Assembly (NCBI GenBank): GCA_022818135.1
Contig: JAFMSR010000009.1
Coordinates: forward strand, 29,069,315 to 29,133,314
Origin: Saxidomus purpurata
Taxonomy: Eukaryota > Mollusca > Bivalvia > Venerida > Veneridae
Direction: 5' to 3'
DNA: 64,000 bases
The position numbers and the translations under genes are program-made. Positions 9,946 to 20,788 of this stretch are shown piece by piece; the first letter of the stretch is position 1, and every line of letters begins with the position of its first letter. The notes below the pieces were generated by a model. The model ran no database searches, had not been told where the DNA came from, and was given only the letters and a program-made list of their open reading frames with translations.

Positions 9946-10626
9946 AGCGAGTTAAAAATATTGATATACCAAGAGCCCACCCCGTTAGTCACGGGGTGAT
10001 ATATTCTACAATAAAAGTAAGCAAAACAACACATTTTAATTGTTTCTTTTGTTAGAAAACTTGTCACGTTATCATAATACAATGCCCCTGATACAGTAAT
10101 GACAATTGTTTTCTTGAAATTGAAAATTTTCTTTTTTTAGCGTAACTTGTCCATCTGGAGTGCAGTCGCTTTAACATGCAAAGTGCCCAATTAAAATTAT
10201 GAAACCTTATTTATGTTTTCAAGTTTCAATCTTGAAAAACATAAATATATACAACTTAAAAGCAATTGAGCAAAAGAAAGTTTCCAGCAACCTTATAAAT
10301 GTTCAGAAAGTATATCTTTTTGGTTGCCTATGACACATTTTATGTACTCAAATGAAATATTTTTCTTAAAGTGAAATTTGACACGTATTTAGGTAGATAT
10401 CGTGATTTTAAAATTTTATAATGAGTTTTCAAATAAATTTGCGTCAGAATTGTTTTTTAACCAACAAAATCGTGTAAACTATTTTGATTTACATTCTTAA
10501 TTCAAATGTAAATCTAATTCTTTAAACTACCAACAAGAAAACGTGTCATGAAAAATCAAGCTCATCATTTTAGATATTGTAATTAGATCGAGCATTTGTG
10601 TTCTCATTTTCGTCATCAATGGAAAT

Positions 10627-10700
10627 AATTTTTGTCTCCCGTATAACTCCTGGCAGGGCCTCACATAGAGATGACGTAGCTCATTTAATATGCGAATTCA
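10627..10700 (+). repeat. DIRS left terminus / inverted repeat
   Basis: It starts about ATTTTTGTCTCCCGTATAAC and continues to ATATGCGAATTCA. 10647-10700 is the reverse complement of 15596-15647 with two single-base indels. The outer part is matched instead by the internal complementary region (15368-15412). The following 10701-11264 is leader sequence without a gene. Confidence 0.85.
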
Positions 10701-11264
10701 TAACGAGGCTCGTTTTCCAAGCGAAAGACAAACAGTCAATAATTTAGAGTTCAAAACGGCAATATTTTATCTTTAAAACATACAATTTTAACAAACTTTT
10801 ATACCTAACTTACTATCATATTACAGACTAATCTTGGATTCGAAGATTTCGGGTTTTTGGGTGAGTATTGAACCATAATTCCCCTTTTTTCACCGATGCT
10901 AGCAACCGCGTCATGGTCCGATAGACGATTCTCGAAAATGGATTTTTTATTAAAGGATGTTTCGAACATAAATTGGAATCGTCTGAATGATGTTTTCCAA
11001 AGTCTGAATGACATGAATTTAGTCTGAATGACTTATTCGTCAGCCTGAACGGTTTGTTTCTGTCTGAATGTCGGAAACTTGACGATATCGCTTATGTAAT
11101 TTACGATTGATCATATGTACGATTCTCTCCTATGTTTGCGTATGTGCGTCTTGACGTTTATGAACAATTTATTTTGGGAGAGTAAGCAACTGCGATTACA
11201 TCGTTTTGTGATTATTAAGCAGGTTTTACTTTAGTAAAATTGTTCTTTCCTTATTTCTAGAACA

Positions 11265-12413
11265 ATGGCGGAACACGCCGATAGTTTGGCTGCATGCCAG
11301 GGCGGAAGTGCAGGTTCAAATGCGCACGCAGATACCGACACTTCCGAGGTAAACAGAAATTCGGAAATGGCGAAGTTCCTCAAGAAAGGGGAAGAGATTC
11401 TGTCGACATTTTCGGCGTCAATCCGAGGGTTCGAAGCACAGACGCTTCAATTTAAAAAACTGGAAAGTACGGTTAAAGAATTACAAGCCGACAGCAGGAA
11501 AAGAAAATTGGACGACCAAACAGATGATAATTCAAAACGAGTTCGATGGGACTCTAGTGATTCGCTTTCGGAATCTGAACTAAGTGAGGATGATGATGCA
11601 ATTGATAACCTTCTTAATCCAAGCAACACTACCACAAACGAGTGTGATTTTCTGGCCGAAGTCGAGTCGTTTTTTGAGGCCGAGGATAACTGTGGGGAAG
11701 CATTGAAAGATCCCGTTGCTACTACCATTAATACGGCGCTCCGGGGTACCTTTGGAAAGGATAAAATCAAGCCAGTGTTGGAAAGGAACAAGAGGCCAGT
11801 AAATGCAGACACACTACAAATCCCCAAAATCGACCATTTTCTGTGGGACCAATTGAGGAATACAACCAAAACTCAGGATGCTGCGCGGCAACGAATGATT
11901 GGAAATGCTAACCAAGCATTAGTCCCGATTGTTAAGGCCATGAACCACATCAGTGGTAATACAAATCCTGACCCCAAAATCTTGGGCTTACACATTGGAG
12001 ATGCTTTCAAAATACTGGCATCCCAAATAACAAATCTAAATCTTCAACGGCGAGAGACAATTAAACAAGAATTAGTCCCGCAATTCAAAACTGTTTGCAC
12101 TGAGGATCACAAAATGTCAGCAACAAACTTGTTTGGAGATAATTTTGCGGAAAAAGTGAAACAACTTGACCATGGTAAGGCAGTGAAGCTAACAAACAAA
12201 CAACACCAGACCCCTTTTTTAGGCACGGCTCAGGGGGAGTTCGGGAAGAGTTTCAAAAACAAAAGGAACTACCAGAACTACCCTCAAAAGAGAAACAATT
12301 TACAATCACCAAACCAACAAAATGGCTACAAAAACTCAAATCGTCACACCACAACATCAAACAATTACACCAAGAAATATGCCAACAACCACCGGGGAAA
12401 AAGACAATATTGA
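11265..12413 (+). CDS. DIRS ORF1, gag-like protein (382 aa)
   Basis: The start ATG sits in AACAATGGCGG. The protein has an acidic, low-complexity N-terminal third with DDQTDDNSKRV and SESELSEDDDAIDN, a middle part with LIGNANQALVPIVKAMNHIS-like helices (from about residue 205), and a basic Asn/Gln/Lys-rich tail after residue 330 suited to RNA binding. No zinc knuckle is present, as in many DIRS gag-like proteins. The presumed role is packaging element RNA. The stop TGA at 12411-12413 overlaps the beginning of the ORF2 frame. Assignment comes mainly from position and composition. Confidence 0.8.
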   Translation: MAEHADSLAACQGGSAGSNAHADTDTSEVNRNSEMAKFLKKGEEILSTFSASIRGFEAQTLQFKKLESTVKELQADSRKRKLDDQTDDNSKRVRWDSSDSLSESELSEDDDAIDNLLNPSNTTTNECDFLAEVESFFEAEDNCGEALKDPVATTINTALRGTFGKDKIKPVLERNKRPVNADTLQIPKIDHFLWDQLRNTTKTQDAARQRMIGNANQALVPIVKAMNHISGNTNPDPKILGLHIGDAFKILASQITNLNLQRRETIKQELVPQFKTVCTEDHKMSATNLFGDNFAEKVKQLDHGKAVKLTNKQHQTPFLGTAQGEFGKSFKNKRNYQNYPQKRNNLQSPNQQNGYKNSNRHTTTSNNYTKKYANNHRGKRQY

Positions 12414-14293
12414 AGCATAATGTAAGTACAGGGTGTCGGGTTTATTCTCTAATTAACACTGCTGAAAACTTTAAAGGGGGGAAAACTCAACTCAATGTAA
12501 ATGAATGGAAAAAGATAACAAATGATAGATGGATTTTGCAAACAGTGTGCGGTTACAAGGTGGAATTAGCGTATAAACCAGTTCAAACTCAGTACCCACA
12601 TCCGATTCGATTTAGTGATTTAGAAAAAGAAAAAATGAATAAAGAAATTGACAGGTTCATAAAATGTGGAATTATTGAGGCAGCCCAATCATCAGATACG
12701 AATGGCGAGTTCATAAGTAACATATTTTTTCGACCAAAGAAAAACAATGATATTCGAATTATTTTAAACTTAAAGAAATTTAACACATTCATGCAGCACA
12801 TTCATTTTAAAATGGAAACTTTACAACATGCCATCAATCTCATTACTAAAGATTGTTATTTTGGCTCAGTGGACTTATCAGATGCATATTATTCTGTTCC
12901 AATTGCACCAAAAGACAGGAAATTTTTTAGATTTTTCTTTAATGGGTCAAAATTTCAATTCACCTGCTTAGTGATGGGTTTAGCAACTGCACCCAGGGTT
13001 TTCACAAAAATTTTAAAACCAGTATTTGCATCATTAAGGATGAAAGGGTTTTTAAGCACAGTTTATATTGATGACTCTTTCCTAACAGGACAGAGTTATA
13101 AAGAATGTGAAAATAACATCTCCTCTACAATTGAATTGATGGACAGGTTAGGATTAACAATAAATCCTACCAAATCAGTAACAACTCCATCAAAACAAAT
13201 ACAATTTGTTGGTTTCCTTTTATGTTCAGAAACAATGACTGTTCGGCTGACAGACGAAAAAGTTTCTCAAATTAAATCTTTATGTATAGAAATTTCAAAT
13301 TCGAAATTCACAATAATTCGGATATTGGCAAAACTTATAGGCATGTTTGTTGCAAGTGAACCTGGCGTACAGTACGCATCTTTATACTACAAACCATTAG
13401 AGAAAATAAAAACTAGAAATCTGAATTGGAAGAAAGGTCGATATGATGCTTTCATAAAAGTGAATAATGAGATAAAGGAACACATTCAATGGTGGAGAGA
13501 CAACTTAGATTCTAGGTTCAAACCAATTCAGATACCTGATCCACACATAACAATAACAACAGATAGTTCCTTATTAGGGTGGGGAGCTAAAGACAGTTAT
13601 GGAAAAATTACAAATGGGGTGTGGTCTGTTGAGGAACAACAACAACACATAAATATTTTAGAACTCAAAGCTTGTAAATTAGGTTTACAGAGTTTATGCA
13701 AAGATATGATTAATTGTCATGTTAGAATCCTCTCTGACAATACCACAGCATGTGCTTATCTATCAAAGTTTGGAGGCAAGAAACGCTCTTTAGATAACTT
13801 GGCGAGAGAAATCTGGTTTTGGTGCATACACCGAAACATCCATTTATCGGTGGCACACATTCCTGGTGTTTGCAATACACAGGCAGACAGCCTTTCTCGA
13901 AACTTTAATGACGACTTAGAATGGTCTTTAGATGTTAATGTGTTTCAAGCCATTGCAGATATATATGGAGAAGTCGATTTAGATCTCTTTGCATCTAGGC
14001 TGAATGCCAAAAAACAGACTTACGTGTCACACTATCCTGAGGTAGATTCCTCAGCTGTTGACGCTTTCTCTCTATCTTGGAGACATAAATTTGTATATAT
14101 ATTTCCACCTTTCAGTTTGATACCGAAAATATTACAAAAACTTCACTTCGATCAAGGCGAAGCGATTCTAATAGCACCCATTTGGACAACGCAAATTTGG
14201 TGGCCACGTCTACTACGAATGCTGATGGCAGACTGGATACAATTACCATCACCACAAAAAATCTTGAGACTGGAACACAAACCATGGATTTGA
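12410..14293 (+). CDS. DIRS ORF2: reverse transcriptase, RNase H and methyltransferase-like domain
   Basis: The open frame gives 627 aa. Reverse transcriptase: GSVDLSDAYYSVPI near residue 155, VMGLATAPRVFTKILKP near 192, catalytic VYIDD near 218. RNase H: TTDSSLLGWGA near 383, ELKA, ILSDNTTACAYL near 440, then AHIPGVCNTQADSLSR near 485, a classic DIRS stretch. C-terminal DLDLFASRLNAK and PPF...PIW correspond to the DAM-methyltransferase-like domain of DIRS polyproteins. The frame has no early ATG (it opens at TTG 12410, overlapping the ORF1 stop), so translation may need frameshifting or splicing; a GTAAGT lies at 12422. Intact, and expected to make element DNA from RNA. Confidence 0.92.
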   Translation: MKHNVSTGCRVYSLINTAENFKGGKTQLNVNEWKKITNDRWILQTVCGYKVELAYKPVQTQYPHPIRFSDLEKEKMNKEIDRFIKCGIIEAAQSSDTNGEFISNIFFRPKKNNDIRIILNLKKFNTFMQHIHFKMETLQHAINLITKDCYFGSVDLSDAYYSVPIAPKDRKFFRFFFNGSKFQFTCLVMGLATAPRVFTKILKPVFASLRMKGFLSTVYIDDSFLTGQSYKECENNISSTIELMDRLGLTINPTKSVTTPSKQIQFVGFLLCSETMTVRLTDEKVSQIKSLCIEISNSKFTIIRILAKLIGMFVASEPGVQYASLYYKPLEKIKTRNLNWKKGRYDAFIKVNNEIKEHIQWWRDNLDSRFKPIQIPDPHITITTDSSLLGWGAKDSYGKITNGVWSVEEQQQHINILELKACKLGLQSLCKDMINCHVRILSDNTTACAYLSKFGGKKRSLDNLAREIWFWCIHRNIHLSVAHIPGVCNTQADSLSRNFNDDLEWSLDVNVFQAIADIYGEVDLDLFASRLNAKKQTYVSHYPEVDSSAVDAFSLSWRHKFVYIFPPFSLIPKILQKLHFDQGEAILIAPIWTTQIWWPRLLRMLMADWIQLPSPQKILRLEHKPWI

Positions 14294-15276
14294 CACCCGC
14301 TACAGAAATTGAAAATAGGTGCTTTTCACATATCAGGGAAGCACTCGGAAATCAGGGACTTCAAAAAGATTCTGTGGAGGTGATCATGGCATCTTGGAGG
14401 AAATCTACCAAAGCAACATATACTACATATCTTAAAAAGTGGTTTAACTTTTGTGAAAAATGTGCTGTTCAACCATTGAAACCATCGCAAGCCAACTTTA
14501 TAACTTTTTTAACAAGCTTATATAAAGCCACTCTATGCTATTCAACAATAAGTACAGCTAGATCAGCTGTAAATCAACTGTTATACAACTGTACAGGGAA
14601 AAACTTTAGTGTGTCACCTGTTGTAAATAGATTTATGAAAGGAGTGTATGAACTTAGACCACCACTACCACCGTATAACAACATATGGGATGTAAATATA
14701 GTACTGACTTACATAAAACAGTTACCATCAAACTTACCAATTTCGGTACTTTCGGGTAAACTGAGTGTATTATTTTTACTGGTGACAGCGCAACGCTGCC
14801 AGACACTTCATTTAATTTGTTTGGATGATGTTAAGTTTTATTCTGGGTCAATGGTCATTTTAACAAATCACGTGTTAAAGCAGTCGAGACCAAATTTTCA
14901 TTTACCTGCTATAGAATTGCCAGAATATCTTCCAAATAAGAAACTATGTATTGTACATACTTTCAAGGAATACATAAAACGTACACAATCATTTAGAGGG
15001 AACGCACAAGCTTTTCTTATTTCAACACAAAAGCCTCACAACAATGTATCGCGAGATACTGTTTCTAGATGGATAAAGAAATTTTTACAGAAGTCTGGGG
15101 TGGGGGAAAAGTTTAAGGCCCACAGTATAAGAGCAGCTGCAGTCTCTGCTGCAAAGAAGCAAGGTGTAAAATTAGAGACAATTATTAAAACGGCAGGGTG
15201 GGCTAGTGCTAATGTTTTCAAACGTTATTATGATAAAAATGTTGCAGTATCTGTACAGGATGCAATTTTACCATGA
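14284..15276 (+). CDS. DIRS ORF3: tyrosine recombinase (about 330 aa)
   Basis: The frame is open from 14182, but the first ATG is at 14284 in a strong ACCATGG context. It overlaps the ORF2 end by 10 bases, so 14284 is the chosen start. Catalytic positions of the tyrosine recombinase fold are all present (residues counted from 14182): Arg in VTAQRCQTLHL (about 203), HSIRAAAVSAA (His-x-x-Arg, about 313), Trp in TAGWAS (about 336) and the nucleophile Tyr in FKRYYDKN (about 347). An N-terminal SAM-like core-binding domain is recognisable by the STKATYTTYLKKWFNFC stretch. It would integrate the circular cDNA without target duplication. Confidence 0.92.
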   Translation: MDLTPATEIENRCFSHIREALGNQGLQKDSVEVIMASWRKSTKATYTTYLKKWFNFCEKCAVQPLKPSQANFITFLTSLYKATLCYSTISTARSAVNQLLYNCTGKNFSVSPVVNRFMKGVYELRPPLPPYNNIWDVNIVLTYIKQLPSNLPISVLSGKLSVLFLLVTAQRCQTLHLICLDDVKFYSGSMVILTNHVLKQSRPNFHLPAIELPEYLPNKKLCIVHTFKEYIKRTQSFRGNAQAFLISTQKPHNNVSRDTVSRWIKKFLQKSGVGEKFKAHSIRAAAVSAAKKQGVKLETIIKTAGWASANVFKRYYDKNVAVSVQDAILP

Positions 15277-15367
15277 ACTTGCACTTGTGAATATATGAAA
15301 ATAAATGTTTATGTTTAACAAGTTGATTGTTAACTCATTGTAAAATTCATGAAGATTCAACTCTAAA

Positions 15368-15500
15368 ATCTCTATGTGAGGCCCTGCCAGGAGTTATACA
15401 TGAGACAAAATTGTAGGATTAAACGAGACTTACCGACAAAGGAGGGAAGTTGAAGTTTGATCCAGATTTTGTCGACCGTGAACTCCTGCAGGGCTCACAT
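15368..15500 (+). repeat. DIRS internal complementary region
   Basis: 15368-15411 is the reverse complement of the left terminus (TCTATGTGAGGCCCTGCCAG). 15414-15500 is the reverse complement of the right terminus 15630-15716. The two halves meet at 15412-15414, which marks where the two element ends would be joined in a circle. A small hairpin (ACTTATCAAATATGATAAGT) lies in the 15501-15595 spacer. Confidence 0.88.
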
Positions 15501-15595
15501 ACCCTCCCTCCCAAACCCAAGAAAATTAACTTTGAATCTTCATTCATTACTTGCCATCAACTTATCAAATATGATAAGTTGATTACTCTAAAGAC

Positions 15596-15716
15596 TGAAT
15601 TCGCATATTAAATGAGCTACGTCATCTCTATGTGAGCCCTGCAGGAGTTTACGGTCGACAAAATCTGGATCAAACTTCAACTTCCCTCCTTTGTCGGTAA
15701 GTCTCGTTTAATCCTA
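15596..15716 (+). repeat. DIRS right terminus
   Basis: 15596-15647 repeats the left terminus in inverted orientation. 15630-15716 ends in GTCTCGTTTAATCCTA and pairs with 15414-15500. Together with that arm it can form a long hairpin of 87 bp with a 129 bp loop. Confidence 0.85.
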
Positions 15717-16259
15717 TAAATCATCCATATTTGTATAGTTTGTAAGTCACGTGCATGCATACATTTGATCGTTTCAATACATTTACATGGTACTTTCCTT
15801 ACACATTTAAGAATTAAACATAGATTTCATTTTGATAGAAACAAACAGAAACAGAAGTTGGCGTCATTTGCATATAAAAAAAACACGACTTAACTGCTGT
15901 ATTTTTATACTTTAAACAAATATTTTTATAACATTATACGGATTTCGTTCTATACGTTACGGGCTCAAAATATCCTCATCTCTACTCTCTGAAGATGCCT
16001 AATAAGATGAAATTATCGCTTTCGTTGTTGTTAGAGTACTTGTTATCGGGGACGATTGTACTGCCTATGACGTCACTCCAGCAGGCTAGCGATTCTGAAA
16101 CTGGCGCTCGTAGGTTTCCGGAAATATTATCGTCACTTTCTGTACAGGTGTTTTTTTTTGAGAACTTTATCGGCTTACGGACAGGTAACCACTCGGTATT
16201 TTTCGTTAAAAATTATCAAACTTGCATTTGCTGACGAATAATATTCAAATGTTAAAAAG
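15717..16259. other. Non-coding stretch after the DIRS element
   Basis: AT-rich. A 79-codon ORF at 15995-16234 starts with a hydrophobic run but has no recognisable family or neighbours, and is treated as chance. Confidence 0.4.
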
Positions 16260-17265
16260 AAAATTTTTCAATCAATAGGACCTTATTTGGGGAGCTCTGT
16301 AAAATATTTGGAGAGGTCTATAAATCAACTAAAGACATCAAAAATTTGTTTGTAGCGCGGTTTAAATCCATTGAATTGGAGACCTCTATCATTGTTTTAC
16401 AGCATGCAAGAAATAAATTACTGGGTAATGATATCAAAAATTGTTTTTGAGAGGTCTATAATTGAATTGTACCACGCTTCAATTGTTTTATTTGAGAGCT
16501 CTCTATTTCAAGGTTGTTAATGGATTGTTATTAACAATATTGAAGCGCGGTACAATTAAATTTGAGACCTCTCTAAATCAATTTTTGATATCATTAACTC
16601 ATTTTTTGCGTGCTGTAAAACAATTATAGAGGTCTCTAATTCAATTGGAGACCTCTTCAATTGAATTATAGACATCTCTAATCCAATGGATTTGAACCGC
16701 GCTACAAGCGAATTTTTTATATCTTCAATTGATTTGTAGACCTCGCCAAATATTTTACAGAGCTCTCCAATTATTTAAAGACCTCCTTAAATACTTGAGT
16801 ATATGTAGATTTAGCATGTATTAACATCAAATTCAAGATATCTAAAATTGAATTTCACCGTACTCAAATTGATTCAGAGAGGTCTCTAATTGAATTCAAG
16901 ACCTCTATAAATTAATTTGTAGCGAGCTATAAAACAATAAGAGATGTCTTCAAATCAATTAGAGACCTCTTCAATCCTATTGCAGAGCTCTTAAAAACAG
17001 CTGAAATACACCTTAATTTTTTATATCTTCAATTGAATTGGAGAGGTCTACAATTAATTAATTGCACGCTTTAAATCAATTTTTGACATCAAAAATTGAC
17101 TTAGAGAGCTCTCCAAATATTTAAAGACCTCTCTATTACAATGATTGCGCGCTATAATTATTTGCTGATATCTCTAATTGAAATTGCGACTTCTAAAATT
17201 ATTTGAAGAGCTCTCCAAATATTTAAAGACTTCTTCAAATATTTATATATAAGTAGATTTGGCGT
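16260..17265. repeat. Palindromic word-repeat region (GAGAGGTCT / AATTGAATT / ATATCAAAAATTG)
   Basis: A few short words recur on both strands over 1 kb: GAGAGGTCTATAATTGAATT, GAGCTCTCCAAATATTTAAA, GATATCAAAAATTG, AGCGCGGT. 16348-16491 is an imperfect reverse complement of 16541-16708, around a small TGTTAATGGATTGTTATTAACA hairpin. The boundary segment ATTTAAAGACCTCCTTAAAT (16773) returns as ATTTAAAGACTTCTTCAAAT (17222), with TATA..TAGATTT after both. No ORF. Confidence 0.75.
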
Positions 17266-17996
17266 TCCATACATAAAAGACAACAAACAACTGCATAAGT
17301 GTGGTCGCTACAGGCATCCATTTATTTCTCAAGGTTACACAAAACACAATCACACTATAGATGGTTTCTGAAATAGATATTAACCATTGAGTCCATCTCT
17401 TAACACTTACAAAAGAGAATAACAATTATCGTTAAGTCTAAGAAAACACCTTCTTTCATTCACACGATTATAAAGAATGGAGTATACATCAACTCTCTCT
17501 CAGTTTTCATTCACTTCCTAGAACGACAAAAAGCGTTTTATCTGAAATAGATCGACAAACTGTTAACACATTACAAAGCAAGAAATATATCATATAAATG
17601 TATGTACAGATAATTGAAATATATAATGATAGACGATTTCAAGATAATTGGTTGTGTCTATATTTTTACAAATAGATAACCATTAGACACTGCAAGTATA
17701 GATTCATACTTTTATAGTTCCAATATAAAATCACATACCGTAATTATGTGATATGACTTACGTTCTTGGGACTGAAGCTGAAACAAAATGAAGACATACA
17801 AATTACAACATGGGGAGGGACGGTGGAAAACGAAACTAAAAAGTTTCGTTTCATTATGCCTGCAGATGACCTCAAAGTGGAGAAAATCATTTGCACCTGG
17901 TTTATATATGAACCACTAAACCAGAATATTAATTACCAAATATGGTAATATCCCCTACAGAATTTCAAAACCGGTTATAACATAGGCCAATAATAA
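17266..17996. other. Non-coding stretch
   Basis: AT-rich; short ORFs at 17243-17425 and 17766-17948 show no family features. Nothing else is seen. Confidence 0.4.
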
Positions 17997-18670
17997 ACTA
18001 GAGCTATCACTAAATGTGATTAATACCCCAAAAAGACTGCTTTATAAACTGAGGAAGTTCGTAGTAACAGAATACCTTGAAAAAAAAAAAAAAATAGAGA
18101 TATTGTTCTTGGCAATAACTCTGTAATTAGTCAAGATAGAGTTATGGTTCTTGTACACTGCACTTCCTCTCATTGTGCTGGACCATTGTATGAAGTTGTA
18201 TTGCATTCCAACCAGTAGTTTACAAGTAATGCTCCGGACAAGGAAAAGTAACAAAGGGCAATAACTCTGTAAATACTCAAGATAGAGTTATGGTTCTTGT
18301 ACACTGCACTTCCTCTCATTGTGCTAGACCATTTTATGAAGTTGTATTGAATTCCAACCAGTAGTTTTCAAGTAATGCTCCGGACAAGGAAAAGTAACAA
18401 AGGGCAATAACTCTGTAATGAGTCAAGAAAGAGTTATGGTTCCTGTGCACTGCACTTCCTCTTATTGTGCTTGATCATTGTATGAAGTTGTTTTGATTCC
18501 AACTAGTAGTTTTCAAGTAATGCTCCGGACAAGGAAAAGAAACAAAGGGCAATTACTCTGTAATGAGTTAAGATGGAGTTTTGGTTCTTGTGCACTGCAC
18601 TTCCTCTCAATGTGCTTGACCATTGTATGAAGTTGTATTGAATCCAACTAGTAGTTTTCAAATTATGCTC
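17997..18670 (+). mobile_element. Tandem-core element, ACTAGAGCTATCAC family, 3' truncated
   Basis: The 5' end is AACTAGAGCTATCACTAAAT followed by GTGATTAATACCCC, with a TCACTAAATGTGA hairpin. About four and a half ~145 bp units follow, each holding AACAAAGGGCAATAACTCTG and TTCAAGTAATGCTCCGGACA. It stops after GCTC at about 18670 without microsatellite or 3' hairpin. Confidence 0.8.
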
Positions 18671-19361
18671 GTTGGTTTTAATTCATTATCAAACTGACTT
18701 CTTACTCACTTGCAGTGAATTCCCCGAGCAACTCGTCAAGATTGAAATCATTAAAATTAATAAAATCATCTTTTCCATAAGCCATATTTAAGAATTAACC
18801 TAATTAACCCGTTGAAATACGTATCGTCCAATAAATTTTACGAGAATGACATGAGAAATACCAGCAATTTCGAACAAAAATAAAATGAAAATTACATAAC
18901 TAATTGATAAAAAATCTTTGCATAATTATTATTATTTGCAAACGCTAGAAAGATCAAAGTGATGTAAATGAAAATACATATGAATTGCCTCTAATTAAAG
19001 TGTTTCAACAGAAGTTTTAACAATCGAGTAGGAATAATTATAATCTATTATAGCTGTAAACACTGTTTTCAGTAAAATTCCCGTCTTTAGGGCTTATTTT
19101 TATGACATTATTTATATTTTTTTGTTTCACAAAACGCAAACAAATCTATATGAATTTATTTCACCAAATATTTAAATTCTAAACTTTTGTTTATTAATAT
19201 ATAATATATAATATAGCCATGCTAGAGTGAAATAGGCAAAAAATATGATATCGGATACGGCTCGCTCTGATCGCGTGCATTATCAGTGGACGACAGCATA
19301 AAATCGATACTCATAGGTAGATAAGCGAGTTTCATATCCCGGTTATAGAGTATTCCTGACG
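18671..19361. other. Non-coding stretch
   Basis: AT-rich sequence with no ORF of note and no repeat that I could match elsewhere in the window. Confidence 0.4.
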
Positions 19362-19640
19362 AGACTTACCTTGGTAAGGTGAAGTTTGATCGAGATTTTA
19401 TCAACTGTAAACTTCCTTGGGGATCACACACCCACCCATTTCTCACCAATTTTTTTTTTAAGAAATTAGTTTAATTCTGTATTCACACAGCAAATCCTTG
19501 TTGCCATATTATATAGCTGCATGGATCTGCTGTAGGCTCTAAAAACTGACCAGATGCTGATAAGCCATGCTGTCTCTCTCTGTGTGATCCCCAAGGAAGT
19601 TTACAACTGATAAAATCTCAATCAAACTTCACCTTGTTTA
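19362..19640. mobile_element. Terminal relic of a second DIRS family (complementary region plus right end)
   Basis: 19362-19430 (GAAGTTTGATCGAGATTTTA inside) is the reverse complement of 19580-19636 with some changes. The arm is recognisably the same sequence as the right end of the complete DIRS element (GAAGTTTGATCCAGATTTTG at 15449-15468), and both loops start with ACCC(T/A)CCC. No ORFs accompany it, so only the 3' portion survives or arrived. Confidence 0.7.
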
Positions 19641-20788
19641 ATCTATCCATTATAGCTAACATTCCTGTTTACCTTCTATTTTATATCTGTATATGGATCT
19701 TCAAAAGTATCTTATGATCTTCTGATGTTATAGGCTATTTGTGAAATTATGTCTAATTGCAGAAAAATTCACCTTTCAGTTTTTGAGATATTTTAGATTA
19801 CATGTTTCATGTTTTTAATCGCTAACAGAATGTTCTATCTATGTTATCTGAATGTTTAAGTCAAACTGCCACATACATGTGTATAAGTTTACATTTTCTT
19901 GAAAGTTCCCAAAGAAAATTGTGAATTTTTTCTATAAAATGACACATTTTCCTGCATTCTGATGTCCTTTGTCAAAATTCACAACTGGAGGCAAAAATAC
20001 ATATTTTAGACTTGATTATGATCATTTTTAAATACCCAGTTAGATTTAGTAAATAGTAAGAAAATATCAGTCAAAAATGTCTTTTGGTGACCTTTTAAAC
20101 TTTTGCTGAAATTAGAATTGTTCAAAAACATTCTTTCATGAGGAATTTGTATTTGTCAACAAAACAATGCCTAAGATACTAACCGCTTCTTTCTAGTATC
20201 TTCTTCAACAATAAAGCTAACGCCACTGCTCCATCACTTGTCGGTTTTTTTCTGAAATCATGATAAGGTTTAACTTACAAATTAAATACATTGTATATGT
20301 GAAAACACAAATAGCAACTAGAACTATCACTGAAGGTGATGAATACAGTGGAACTTCCGAAAACCGGACCTTCCAAATACCGGAAACTTCTGAAAAACGG
20401 ACGATTTGTTAAATCCCGAAATTTACTCCTCTATTTTCTATGTTAAACGTACTTCCGAATACCGGAACTTCCAAATTCCGAATACCGGACAATATTTTCG
20501 TAAATTTTAACTTATCTGAGTACAAATTGTCTTCCAAAATCTGGACACTAGAAACACTGGGATCGTAAATTAATTGTCTCCGGCAAAATGATTGCCATTG
20601 TTCGGCCAATTAACGGTTATCGTTTATTTTGACACGTGTTAGAATCACAACCTTTCAATCAAAAGATTAAGAATGTAACATAAGACTGTAATTATTGGAT
20701 AATGATATCGAATAAAGATAAGTGTTGGGTGAGTGAAAATTGAGAAAATTAATTTTGACGAAAATATGTATCATTTTGGGGAAAAAAT

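Larger units (their letters stand above)
10627..15716 (+). mobile_element. Complete DIRS-type tyrosine-recombinase retrotransposon (about 5.1 kb)
   Basis: All hallmarks of a DIRS element are present. Inverted terminal segments lie at 10647-10700 and 15596-15647. There are three overlapping ORFs: gag-like, RT/RNase H/methyltransferase-like, and tyrosine recombinase. An internal complementary region lies right after the last ORF (15368-15500). Its first half is complementary to the left end (10627-10670) and its second half (15414-15500, 87 bp) to the right end (15630-15716, 87 bp). In DIRS elements this region templates restoration of the ends during circular-intermediate replication. The ORFs carry no stop or frameshift. 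Confidence 0.93.

Noticed and set aside
11447..11869. 140-codon minus-strand ORF
   Set aside because: It lies wholly opposite the DIRS gag-like ORF and has no motif; a shadow of that ORF.
15995..16234. 79-codon ORF with hydrophobic N-terminus just after the DIRS element
   Set aside because: No cleavage motif, no family resemblance, and composition follows the surrounding DNA.
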